Shown here: positions 1 through 5,104 of the stretch, piece after piece
Layout: each line of letters begins with the position of its first letter
How positions within the stretch are numbered: position 1 is the stretch's first letter
Assembly (NCBI GenBank): GCA_030617005.1
Contig: JAUWWH010000043.1
Location: 1-7,024 of the forward strand
Reading direction: 5' to 3'
Source of the DNA: Candidatus Bathyarchaeota archaeon
GTDB lineage: Archaea; Thermoproteota; Bathyarchaeia; RBG-16-48-13; GCA-020355125
DNA: 7,024 nucleotides
Made by a program: the position numbers and the translations under genes
The notes under the pieces: model-generated
Database searches by the model: none
Seen by the model: the letters and a program-made list of their open reading frames with translations, nothing else
Told to the model about the DNA's origin: nothing

Positions 1-2
1 AA

Positions 3-161
3 GAGTGCTGGGTTAAGAGAAGACCACCAAAAACAGAAGATCGCCGCAGAAGAGAATATCCCCCGAGAAGACCGTCACCGGCTCCAAAAAATGTTGATCT
101 CCAAATTTTGGATGAATTAAAACGTATTCGGAAGCTTCTAGAGACGGGGCAGTCGGACTGA
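3..161 (+). CDS. C-terminal fragment of an Arg/Pro-rich protein, function unknown
   Basis: This frame is open from the window edge and ends at TGA 159-161, leaving 52 residues of a protein whose start lies outside. The visible part begins with a lone Cys, continues through a strongly basic, proline-rich stretch (several RRR and PRR clusters, residues about 5-30), and ends in a short amphipathic helix (ILDELKRIRKLLE). A charged disordered linker followed by a terminal helix is typical of proteins that oligomerise or dock to a partner through the last helix; that role is inference. The Cys could be the last ligand of an upstream zinc site, but this cannot be seen. I do not recognise the family. 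It converges with the minus-strand gene at 248, with only 86 bases between the two stops. The other + frames close early, which supports this one. Confidence 0.55.
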   Translation, partial: ECWVKRRPPKTEDRRRREYPPRRPSPAPKNVDLQILDELKRIRKLLETGQSD

Positions 162-179
162 GAGTTGGAAACGATGTCG

Positions 180-189
180 ATCGATCGAT
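180..189. repeat. ATCGATCGAT palindrome, copy 1
   Basis: This is a perfect self-complementary 10-mer sitting inside a longer CGAT run (177-190). It lies in the short gap between two convergent genes. The same 10-mer recurs at 860 and 3577. Confidence 0.6.
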
Positions 190-247
190 GGTGACCATTC
201 ATGTCTTTCCTGAATGTCCTCAATCCGCCCAGATTCTGTAATTGATC

Positions 248-433
248 TTAATCTTTGATTGTGTATTGTCCTGCGTCTGTTGCATCTGAGTATCCTTTTT
301 CACCATAAATAAACACTTGTTTATATGGAAATCCTCTTCCTGTAAGTCGATCGAAAACGTGAACTTTTTCTCCGTGCTCTTCTTTAAGCTTGATTAAGTA
401 TTCCTCAAATTCCTTTTTTTTAACGGTTTTCAA
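248..433 (-). CDS. small lysine-rich hypothetical protein (61 aa)
   Basis: The protein is 61 residues, soluble and highly charged. It opens with a Lys/Glu-rich helix (about residues 4-21), followed by a more beta-like half containing Phe-Asp-Arg-Leu, a Gly-Arg-Gly-Phe-Pro turn, and Tyr/Gly-rich segments. No Cys, signal peptide or membrane segment is present. The start is TTG at 433-431, chosen because GGAG lies four bases upstream on the minus strand and an in-frame TAA directly precedes it. Its N-terminus lies 15 bases downstream of the stop of a CxxC mini-ORF (449-520), so the two may be translated together. I do not recognise a family. The composition and the ribosome binding site argue for a real gene; its function is unknown. 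Confidence 0.6.
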   Translation of the reverse strand: MKTVKKKEFEEYLIKLKEEHGEKVHVFDRLTGRGFPYKQVFIYGEKGYSDATDAGQYTIKD

Positions 434-448
434 TTACTCCATTCTCTC

Positions 449-520
449 TCAAGCAGTAGCTTCTTCTGCACATTTCTGACAATAATACAGTCCATAAGCA
501 CGTGTGTAGTTCACTATCAT
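449..520 (-). CDS. possible 23-aa CxxC mini-protein upstream of the 248-433 gene
   Basis: A 23-codon frame runs from ATG (520-518) to TGA (451-449), with a TAA immediately before the ATG. The peptide is Tyr-rich and contains a single Cys-x-x-Cys knuckle (YYCQKCAEEA) near the C-terminus. That resembles half of a zinc ribbon, or a mini zinc-binding protein that would need to dimerise or share a site to bind metal. There is no clear Shine-Dalgarno sequence, and the frame is short enough to arise by chance. Its placement directly ahead of a gene with a good ribosome binding site allows a leader-peptide or small-partner role. It could equally be the tail of a decayed zinc-finger gene. Confidence 0.28.
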   Translation of the reverse strand: MIVNYTRAYGLYYCQKCAEEATA

Positions 521-523
521 TTA

Positions 524-971
524 TGATGTTGAGTAGTATGTTGGGAGTCTGAACGTAATTATAATGGATTACGATGGCTTAATGTGTAGAGACTGTATTA
601 TCGAACTCGATGATCAAAGAGTGAAGACTTCCTCAATAGTCTTTACCCTCTGGCGTACACGCGCGCTACTGGTTGATCTACCATATAGCTGCTAGTCAAA
701 CCGTTGAATAGTTAGAATCTCTTGATTCAGCTACAATCTTCGTGTTATAGCACTAAACCGAATCATAATTCAAAAGAGGTTTCTAGCTACTTGGCTGGAT
801 AGCAGGTTAGGTATCTGGCTGGAAGATGGCTAAACAGTTTGACTTAGGTCATTACTTAGATCGATCGATCAAAATGGACAGAACTGCTCAAAGAAGAAAT
901 TGACATTACCCTCCTATTTTTGAAGATCTAACGAAACCCTCTTAAGAATTAAGCAAAAAGAGGAAACCGCC
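524..971. other. gene-poor intergenic stretch
   Basis: No convincing gene is present. A 43-codon frame on the + strand (ATG 564 to TAG 695) contains a Cys-x-x-Cys (LMCRDC) but has only a distant GGGAG and an unconvincing second half. It diverges from the CxxC mini-ORF at 449-520. Two TGGCTGGA words occur near 791-830. The ATCGATCGAT palindrome lies at 860-869. The final 60 bases hold the leader of the THEP1-like frame, with a weak A/T-rich box near 914-921 and an AGAGGA ribosome binding site near 958-963. I see no tRNA or structured RNA. Confidence 0.5.
860..869. repeat. ATCGATCGAT palindrome, copy 2
   Basis: This is the second perfect copy, extended by one base on each side to GATCGATCGATC (859-870). 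It lies about 100 bases ahead of the THEP1-like frame, too far for a core promoter element. Confidence 0.6.
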
Positions 972-1214
972 ATGAAACTCTTAGTTACGGGCGGGCCTGG
1001 TTCCGGTAAATCTACGGTTTTTATGAAGATCGTGGAAAAGCTAAGAAACAAAGGCTTAAGGATAGGGGGTATAGTCACACCAGAAATACGAGTAAGTGAA
1101 CCAGTCATAAGAAAGCTGGCAACGATCCTAGAGAATATTGGAGTCCTGTTTTCAGAGGAAGCATTGGAATATGTCAGTATACTGGAAGAAAAACGTGAAA
1201 GACAGAGACGCTAA
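972..1214 (+). pseudogene. truncated THEP1-type nucleoside-triphosphatase with an unrelated tail
   Basis: Residues 1-40 match the start of the archaeal THEP1/NTPase_1 family: an initial beta strand, a Walker A loop GGPGSGKST (residues 7-15) for NTP phosphate binding, a basic helix, and the characteristic strand ending GGIVTPEIR. Intact family members run to roughly 170-190 residues and next carry the GFxIxDL segment, then a Walker B/DEIG motif and an ATVHR-like strand. None of these is present. From residue 41 the frame carries a charged helical sequence ending EEKRERQRR, which I cannot place in the family, and it stops after 80 codons. The other two frames close within a few codons of the break, so a simple frameshift does not rescue it; a deletion or rearrangement fits better. 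The start ATG is supported by AGAGGA about nine bases upstream. Without Walker B it should not hydrolyse NTPs. It could still be expressed as a small P-loop protein. Confidence 0.7.
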
Positions 1215-1322
1215 AAAAGTCGCAAAGAAAATATTATGCATACAAAAGAAGTTCAATTCACATAATCGATGATTGCATAAGACTAAAGAAGAGAATCAAC
1301 CTCAAGAAATCCTTAACATGAA

Positions 1323-1330
1323 CTTAAAAT
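1323..1330 (+). promoter_or_regulatory. possible TATA box for the eL13 gene
   Basis: An A/T-rich box (CTTAAAAT) lies about 40 bases ahead of the eL13 ATG. It would place transcription initiation near 1350, giving a short leader that still contains the GGTG ribosome binding site at 1358-1361. The call rests on position and composition only. Confidence 0.3.
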
Positions 1331-1367
1331 AGTGTGTTTTCAACAGAATAGATTGATGGTGTAGTTA

Positions 1368-1754
1368 ATGAAAAAAATTAGGCCTATTGTAAAAATACAC
1401 AATACTCAAGGACATAAGACAAAAGAAGGATATGGCTTCAGTCTTGAAGAAATTAAACAAGCAGGCTTAACTCTCCATATAACAAAGCTGGGAATACCTA
1501 TCGATAAACGGAGAAGAACAGCTCATTCAGAAAACATTCAAACTCTTACAAACCACTTCAAATCACTCATCCCTCTCACCGAGATAAAAGGCATTGGAAA
1601 AGCAATAGAAGAAGAACTAGGAAAAGAAAACATTTTAGACATTCATGATTTGGCTTTTGCCAACATCAAGACTCTAACTGAAAAACTGTCTCATTCGAAG
1701 AAAACGTTGGAGAACTGGCAAAGTGAAGCCAAAAAACTGTTAAGAAATCGTTAA
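1368..1754 (+). CDS. large-subunit ribosomal protein eL13 with C-terminal helix-hairpin-helix
   Basis: Residues about 5-62 match archaeal/eukaryotic eL13 (L13e). Seen are RPIVKI near the start, the GYGFSLEEIKQAGL segment (21-34), and the diagnostic LGIPIDKRRRTAHSEN block (41-56), rich in basic residues that contact rRNA. The protein is a structural component of the 50S subunit. Residues about 68-125 form a second unit: LTEIKGIGKAIEEELGKENI followed by further helices, a helix-hairpin-helix pattern with the GIG turn typical of non-specific nucleic-acid binding. As I recall, crenarchaeal eL13 is close to the first unit alone, near 80 residues, so the tail makes this 128-residue form long. The start ATG has GGTG seven bases upstream. 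The truncated THEP1 frame precedes it on the same strand by 153 bases, so co-transcription is possible but not evident. No frameshift is visible, and it appears functional. Confidence 0.85.
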   Translation: MKKIRPIVKIHNTQGHKTKEGYGFSLEEIKQAGLTLHITKLGIPIDKRRRTAHSENIQTLTNHFKSLIPLTEIKGIGKAIEEELGKENILDIHDLAFANIKTLTEKLSHSKKTLENWQSEAKKLLRNR

Positions 1755-1934
1755 AAAATGGCAAAAACTTCTTATTGAAATTCCAAAGTGTGTGACCAAC
1801 CTGCAATACCCTTGATCGATAGATAAGAGGTACATATTCAAACTTCTCTAATTCGATATTAACTACTAAAAAACTAATCGTTACAATCCAAATAATTTTT
1901 CAAACAATTCAGTTGAATTTGATTCTAAGTATTC

Positions 1935-1951
1935 ATCATCGCAACGATGAT
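1935..1951. repeat. short perfect inverted repeat (7-bp stem, 3-base loop)
   Basis: ATCATCG and CGATGAT are separated by CAA. The site is 180 bases past the eL13 stop and has no following T tract, so a terminator role is not supported. It may be coincidental. Confidence 0.4.
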
Positions 1952-2163
1952 TCTCTTATTCATTCTCTTGAGACGTCGACGTTGAACATTTTTCGTTGCA
2001 CTGTTGAATATCATAGTGATAACATATCCTAATCATACAAGTTCATGAGTATCATTGCTTATTGAAAGTAGTCGTATTCAATATCCTAATCTAGTATAGA
2101 ATATGGTACAACGCAAAACTAGGAATGACGTCTTAAAGGCTTTGCATTTTTTTAACACGCGAT

Positions 2164-2229
2164 CTAAAAAAAGGGAATGGTATATTCGAGTCCAGACGCT
2201 GGTTGTCCCCGGGCTATCATACTTCTCTA
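2164..2229 (+). repeat. dispersed repeat, copy 1 (partner at 4845-4910)
   Basis: The unit begins CTA7GG and runs through TTCGAGTCCAGACGCTGG and CCCCGGG to ATCAT and CTTCTCTA. From the TCG at 2186, the 33 bases ending in ATC match the second copy at 29 positions without gaps. Before that point one copy has two extra bases. A small inverted repeat, CCAG-ACG-CTGG, lies at its centre and is kept in the other copy with a changed loop base. In one frame it reads SSPDAGCPRAII. No terminal inverted repeats or target duplications are visible. Its nature (remnant of a small gene family, mobile-element end or regulatory block) is undecided. Confidence 0.65.
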
Positions 2230-2315
2230 TTTGGTATCAACATCTCCCATTTCTATTATCTGTAAAAAATTAGGATATTCCTTAGAGATTGTGAGGGGAA
2301 ACCAATTTTTATATT

Positions 2316-2348
2316 GGGGGAGAGTTGTGAGTAATGTTACTCTTCCCC
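2316..2348. repeat. GC-rich imperfect hairpin (10-bp arms, 13-base loop)
   Basis: GGGGGAGAGT (2316-2325) pairs with ACTCTTCCCC (2339-2348) at nine of ten positions, and the remaining pair is apposed G and T (a G.U wobble or A.C mismatch in RNA, depending on strand). It lies 72 bases beyond the stop of the minus-strand methyltransferase gene, so it could shape or stabilise the 3' end of that mRNA. No T tract follows on either strand. Confidence 0.45.
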
Positions 2349-2419
2349 GAAATGAACGAAGTGAATGATGGTTTGTCAAAGATGAATTGCTTGATGAAGG
2401 CGGGAGGTGTGAGTTTTGT

Positions 2420-3772
2420 CTAAAAATTGTTTCTCACTAGTTTAGCAACAAAGAAACCACTACAATCATGTATATGTGGATACAGTCTCTGACATTTTGT
2501 TAGGTCTCGTAAGCCTGAGACACCGAGCTTGGGCGTTGTGTCTACAAGATCTAGCTCTGGATGTAGTTCAAGGAGTTTTTCTACTATCATTTCATTTTCT
2601 TCCACCGTGATACTGCAAGTTGAGTATACTAAAACCCCGCCTTCTTTCACATACTTCAAGGATTCGTTCAACATTCTCCATTGAATAGTTGACATCACGT
2701 TAACAGAATGTTTCGTGATTCTCCATCTAGCAGAGGGCGCTCTACTAAATACACCAGTACCGGAACAAGGTGGATCCAAAAAAACTAGATCAGCTGAAAT
2801 CTTCAATGGAAAAGATATCTGTGCATCCAAAATTATTGGAACAGCTATCTTGACTCCCATTCTCCTAGTCTCTATATTCCAGATCCGCATCCTCCTCTTT
2901 GAGTAATCAATAGAATAGATTATGCCTTCATTCTTCATCAGCTGAGCAAAGTAAGTTGTTTTTCCTCCAGGTGCAGCACATATGTCTAGAACGGTCATTC
3001 TTGGTAAAGGGTCAGCTACTTCCACAACTAGACTGCTGGCTTTATCTTGTATATAGAAGAGACCATTGCGAAAACTACCTGTTTTTACAAGAGGTTTTGT
3101 GGTCTCGACTACTTTATAGGTATATCTGAGTTGATTAACTTCTTCAAGGACAATATTGTCTTCCGTCAATTTTCTAAGCAGAGACGTTTTAGTTCCTTTC
3201 AATGGGTTTATTCTTATGTATGTTGGTAACAACCTGTTAGAACTTTCTAGGAATTTAAATGCTTCGTTTTTACCGAGCAGATGCATACTGTAACTAACAA
3301 ACCAAGTAGGATGACCTGTTACTAAACCAATTCTTTCTTCAAGGTCTAAACCTTTCAGTATACTCTCAGATTCCATTTTGAGTATCTTGTCAAGAGCCTC
3401 TTCTACCTCTTGTAAATCACGCCAGCCTAAAATCGAACGTCCCATGATAGCCATATTCTTCGCATTCTTAAAACCTCCCTTCACAAACTTTGTCTGATAA
3501 ATATACAGGCGAAGAAAAGCTCTTACACCAAGATTGAAATGTTCCAATGAATGAGGAACTAAGGCTATATTCGCAAATCGATCGATAAAATTTTTTCTAC
3601 GCATCGTTTCATAAACTAGCTTGTGAGCAAGTCCAATGGCTTCAGAATATTTAAATCTCAGCTGCTTAACCGTTTTCATTAGTGCCAAACGTTCACTAAT
3701 TCCCTGCAGTTCCATCCAACTCAGGGACTCAATAGCAACTGTCCATGCCTCTTTCAGCAATATACTCGTCAC
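2420..3772 (-). CDS. NOL1/NOP2/Sun (RsmB-like) RNA cytosine-C5 methyltransferase
   Basis: This is an intact 450-residue SAM-dependent RNA m5C methyltransferase acting on rRNA or tRNA in the cytoplasm. Residues about 25-135 form an all-helical NusB-like N-terminal region, as in bacterial RsmB. The Rossmann catalytic domain follows, with SAM motif I LDICAAPGGKTTY (262-274), an acidic motif II residue in SIDYSKRRM (Asp289), LDA (315-317), motif IV DPPCSGTG (333-340) with the release cysteine Cys336, and motif VI YSTCSI (383-388) with the nucleophile Cys386. The C-terminal CSGFFVAKL strand is typical of the family. Length agrees with NusB-containing members (about 430-450). The start is GTG 3772-3770; no Shine-Dalgarno is seen, but a TATA-like box centred about 23 bases upstream suggests a leaderless mRNA. 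The gene follows a decayed surface-protein gene on the same strand. The exact RNA target cannot be read from the sequence. Confidence 0.95.
   Translation of the reverse strand: MTSILLKEAWTVAIESLSWMELQGISERLALMKTVKQLRFKYSEAIGLAHKLVYETMRRKNFIDRFANIALVPHSLEHFNLGVRAFLRLYIYQTKFVKGGFKNAKNMAIMGRSILGWRDLQEVEEALDKILKMESESILKGLDLEERIGLVTGHPTWFVSYSMHLLGKNEAFKFLESSNRLLPTYIRINPLKGTKTSLLRKLTEDNIVLEEVNQLRYTYKVVETTKPLVKTGSFRNGLFYIQDKASSLVVEVADPLPRMTVLDICAAPGGKTTYFAQLMKNEGIIYSIDYSKRRMRIWNIETRRMGVKIAVPIILDAQISFPLKISADLVFLDPPCSGTGVFSRAPSARWRITKHSVNVMSTIQWRMLNESLKYVKEGGVLVYSTCSITVEENEMIVEKLLELHPELDLVDTTPKLGVSGLRDLTKCQRLYPHIHDCSGFFVAKLVRNNF
3577..3586. repeat. ATCGATCGAT palindrome, copy 3
   Basis: This perfect copy lies within the methyltransferase coding region, where it encodes Ile-Asp-Arg in the N-terminal domain (residues 63-65). 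Its tolerance inside a gene suggests a genome-wide word rather than a promoter element. Confidence 0.6.
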
Positions 3773-3789
3773 ATCACAAGGAATGGGGT

Positions 3790-3799
3790 GTTATTAAAA
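3790..3799 (-). promoter_or_regulatory. TATA-like box for the RNA methyltransferase gene
   Basis: On the minus strand this reads TTTTAATAAC, about 23 bases (centre to start) ahead of the GTG start. That spacing would put the transcript's first base at or very near the start codon. The box overlaps the TAA that ends the upstream pseudogene frame. Confidence 0.45.
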
Positions 3800-4705
3800 C
3801 ACTCTTGTTGGAGTAAAGCTTATTTCAGTATCTGTTATCTTTGCGTTAGAAGTAACATCTACTCCATCCACCATTATGAATACGGTCTCAACGTTTATTC
3901 CTGAGTAGTCATCGCTGAAAGAAGCGCTGATTGCTGGTTTACCCATATTGATTTTTGTTCTTTCTGCTGGAGTCAATTTTGAAATGGTTGGATTTGAATC
4001 GTCTGGATATGAGAATATGCTTAAATGTATTGATCAAAAATCATTGGTGTTTCCACAGGTCAGAATCTCATTGACGCCATCATTATCCACATCATCTACA
4101 TGAATATTATGAGCTTGAGTCGGAGTGGAATTGGTTGACCACTCTAAGCTGTTCTTATGAGTTAGATCAGAGACATAGTTCCAAACGTTGAATTGAGCAT
4201 TGTTCTTTATGTTCCATTCTACAGTCATTACATCTTTTATGTTGTCTCCATCCATATCAGTCACAAAAACATATTTTGCCAATGTGCTGTCAAGACTATA
4301 CCATTCTACGGTATTTTCAAGGATTAGAGATCCCCAACTCCATGCACGAAGCTGAGCAAGCTGGAGTACACCATTATGTGAGGTTCCAGACGTGAAGATT
4401 CTATCTTCGTCAATAAAGACGCCGAGGGCCTGTGTGTTACCGATGGATTCCCATTCTTCACTGGCTTCAATGGTCAAGTTTGATTCATATTTCCAAATCC
4501 ACAATTCAGCCCACTGATGATCATCGACAAATGGAACTTTATCCCAGAAATATCACACTGTAGCTATCCTCATTTCTCCCTCTAGCAATCCTAATGCAAC
4601 ATTTTCTGCAACAAAATTGTCTGCTTGACTCCATCTTACAATAGTCTCTAAAATAAAATCTGAGCCAGCAGAATCAAAACTCCAAATAATCACTAGTAAT
4701 GATAT
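3794..4705 (-). pseudogene. decayed surface protein with FG-GAP-like beta-propeller blades and an Ig-like domain
   Basis: One reading frame runs from 4705 to the TAA at 3796-3794, broken only by TGA codons at 4555-4553 and 4036-4034; homology-like structure continues across both. Four blade repeats are visible, with aligned tryptophans at about 4684, 4495, 4342 and 4183 (63, 51 and 53 residues apart). Each follows the pattern W-x-W/F/Y, then a Glu-Trp strand, then an Asp-rich turn. Two turns are good FG-GAP/calcium-loop motifs: DMDGDNIKD (4258-4232) and DVDNDGVNE (4093-4067). The last 70 or so residues (SASFSDDYSGI, VDGVDVTSNAKI) resemble bacterial-type Ig/cadherin-like surface modules. No start codon with a ribosome binding site and no signal peptide lies at the 5' end, so the N-terminus is missing. 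Such proteins are normally exported and mediate surface adhesion. Two nonsense codons and a lost N-terminus make this a pseudogene; readthrough is possible but unsupported. Confidence 0.75.
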
Positions 4706-4799
4706 TTATCATCAAATCCTACTCCTTATGTGTGCACCTAAAGTGTTTTTCTTTTTTACTGTATGATAAACCGTTAGGCTGCTTGATAAATAATACTGT

Positions 4800-4835
4800 G
4801 TTTGTTGAAAACGCATACAACAAACCGTTTGTATG
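4800..4835. repeat. two overlapping inverted repeats, operator-like
   Basis: GTTTGTTG (4800-4807) and CAACAAAC (4818-4825) form a perfect 8-bp pair with a 10-base spacer. Overlapping it, CATACAA (4814-4820) and TTGTATG (4829-4835) form a perfect 7-bp pair with an 8-base spacer. The two could form alternative hairpins, or act as dyads for a dimeric regulator. They sit 10 bases upstream of the dispersed repeat, and no promoter is clearly associated. Confidence 0.4.
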
Positions 4836-4844
4836 TATTAAAAA

Positions 4845-4910
4845 CTAAAAAAAGGAGGATGGGTATCTTCGAGTCCAGATGCTGGTTTCCCCCGGGATAT
4901 CATTCCTCTA
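4845..4910 (+). repeat. dispersed repeat, copy 2 (partner at 2164-2229)
   Basis: It has the same order of blocks as copy 1: CTA7GG, TTCGAGTCCAGATGCTGG, CCCCCGGG, ATCATT, CCTCTA. An AGGAGG at 4853-4858 abuts an ATG at 4859, but that spacing is too short for initiation there. In the frame shared with copy 1 it reads SSPDAGFPRDIIPLAR and ends at a TAG shortly after, with no in-frame start codon, so it is not an intact gene here. Sequence flanking the unit does not resemble that of copy 1. Confidence 0.65.
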
Positions 4911-5061
4911 GCGCGAATTCATACTGTACACGTTGTGTTGTATCCTCAATTCTAGTTGTTCTAGGTTTTGAACTTCTTCTAAATTTGGGTTTATCTTATT
5001 TTTCAGTTTTGGAGACTAAGAAACTGGAACTATTATTTCGAGTCTGTATTCAAAGTAAAGA

Positions 5062-5069
5062 TTTATATG
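5062..5069 (+). promoter_or_regulatory. TATA box of the csoR-ATPase operon
   Basis: TTTATATG follows a purine-rich AAAG block that could serve as the TFB-recognition element. Archaeal spacing predicts initiation near 5090-5095, just ahead of the TTG start at 5105. That leaves a leader of roughly 10-15 bases consisting mostly of the G tract. Confidence 0.55.
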
Positions 5070-5076
5070 AGTATTT

Positions 5077-5101
5077 ACCCCTCCCCCTTAGGGGGGGGGG
5101 T
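5077..5101 (+). promoter_or_regulatory. C-tract/G-tract inverted repeat, candidate CsoR operator
   Basis: ACCCCTCCCCC (5077-5087) and GGGGGGGGGGT (5091-5101) form 11-bp arms around TTA, with one T/G mismatch (5082 against 5096). Known CsoR-family operators are short G/C-tract pseudo-palindromes flanked by A/T, and this site matches that style. It lies between the TATA box and the start codon, where a bound repressor would block initiation. The right arm also supplies the only G-rich ribosome binding site. Confidence 0.55.
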
Positions 5102-5104
5102 TTG

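Larger units (their letters stand above)
1755..2419. other. 665-base intergenic region between convergent eL13 and RNA methyltransferase genes
   Basis: No convincing gene is present. Contents in order: a degenerate CGAT-type word at 1813-1820; a 7-bp hairpin at 1935-1951; a T7 tract at 2146-2152 that could end + strand transcripts; the first copy of a dispersed repeat at 2164-2229; and a GC-rich hairpin at 2316-2348. The A7 run at 2166-2172 reads as T7 on the minus strand and could end the methyltransferase transcript. A 63-codon frame at 2177-2368 begins inside the repeat and shows no family features. Confidence 0.5.
4706..5104. other. 399-base regulatory/intergenic region upstream of csoR
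   Basis: No convincing gene is present. It starts at a stop codon in the pseudogene frame, then holds a TTTTTCTTTTTT tract near 4746-4757, overlapping inverted repeats at 4800-4835, the second copy of the dispersed repeat at 4845-4910, and a TATA-like box plus C/G-tract inverted repeat next to csoR (5062-5101). The csoR frame is open upstream to 4802, but the codons there carry no CsoR-family features and include low-complexity sequence, so I treat them as non-coding. Confidence 0.5.

Noticed and set aside
13..198. 61-codon minus-strand frame
   Set aside because: It is antisense to the plausible + strand C-terminal fragment ending at 161 and shows no domain-like pattern or ribosome binding site.
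1908..1940. Possible C/D box sRNA on the minus strand (ATGATGA then CTGA)
   Set aside because: The spacing between the boxes is long for a guide, no second C'/D pair is clear, and no terminal stem closes the element.
2180..2200. tRNA T-loop look-alike (TTCGAGTCC)
   Set aside because: The bases on either side do not pair to form a T stem, and no acceptor, D or anticodon arms can be drawn around either repeat copy.
2177..2368. 63-codon + strand frame starting within repeat copy 1
   Set aside because: The G-rich stretch touches the ATG, the sequence beyond the repeat is not domain-like, and it crosses the 2316-2348 hairpin. Copy 2 has no start codon in the matching frame. Kept as a repeat, not a gene.
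3794..4705. Selenocysteine or TGA-as-tryptophan reading of the broken surface protein
   Set aside because: No SECIS-like element could be recognised by eye, the protein type is not a known selenoprotein, Trp is encoded by TGG elsewhere in the same frame, and csoR ends at TGA. Nonsense mutation is simpler.
4802..5104. N-terminal extension of csoR that would make a 190-residue protein
   Set aside because: The frame is open but has no CsoR-family features, runs through the dispersed repeat and the C/G-tract, and lies upstream of a TATA box. The TTG at 5105 gives the normal family length.
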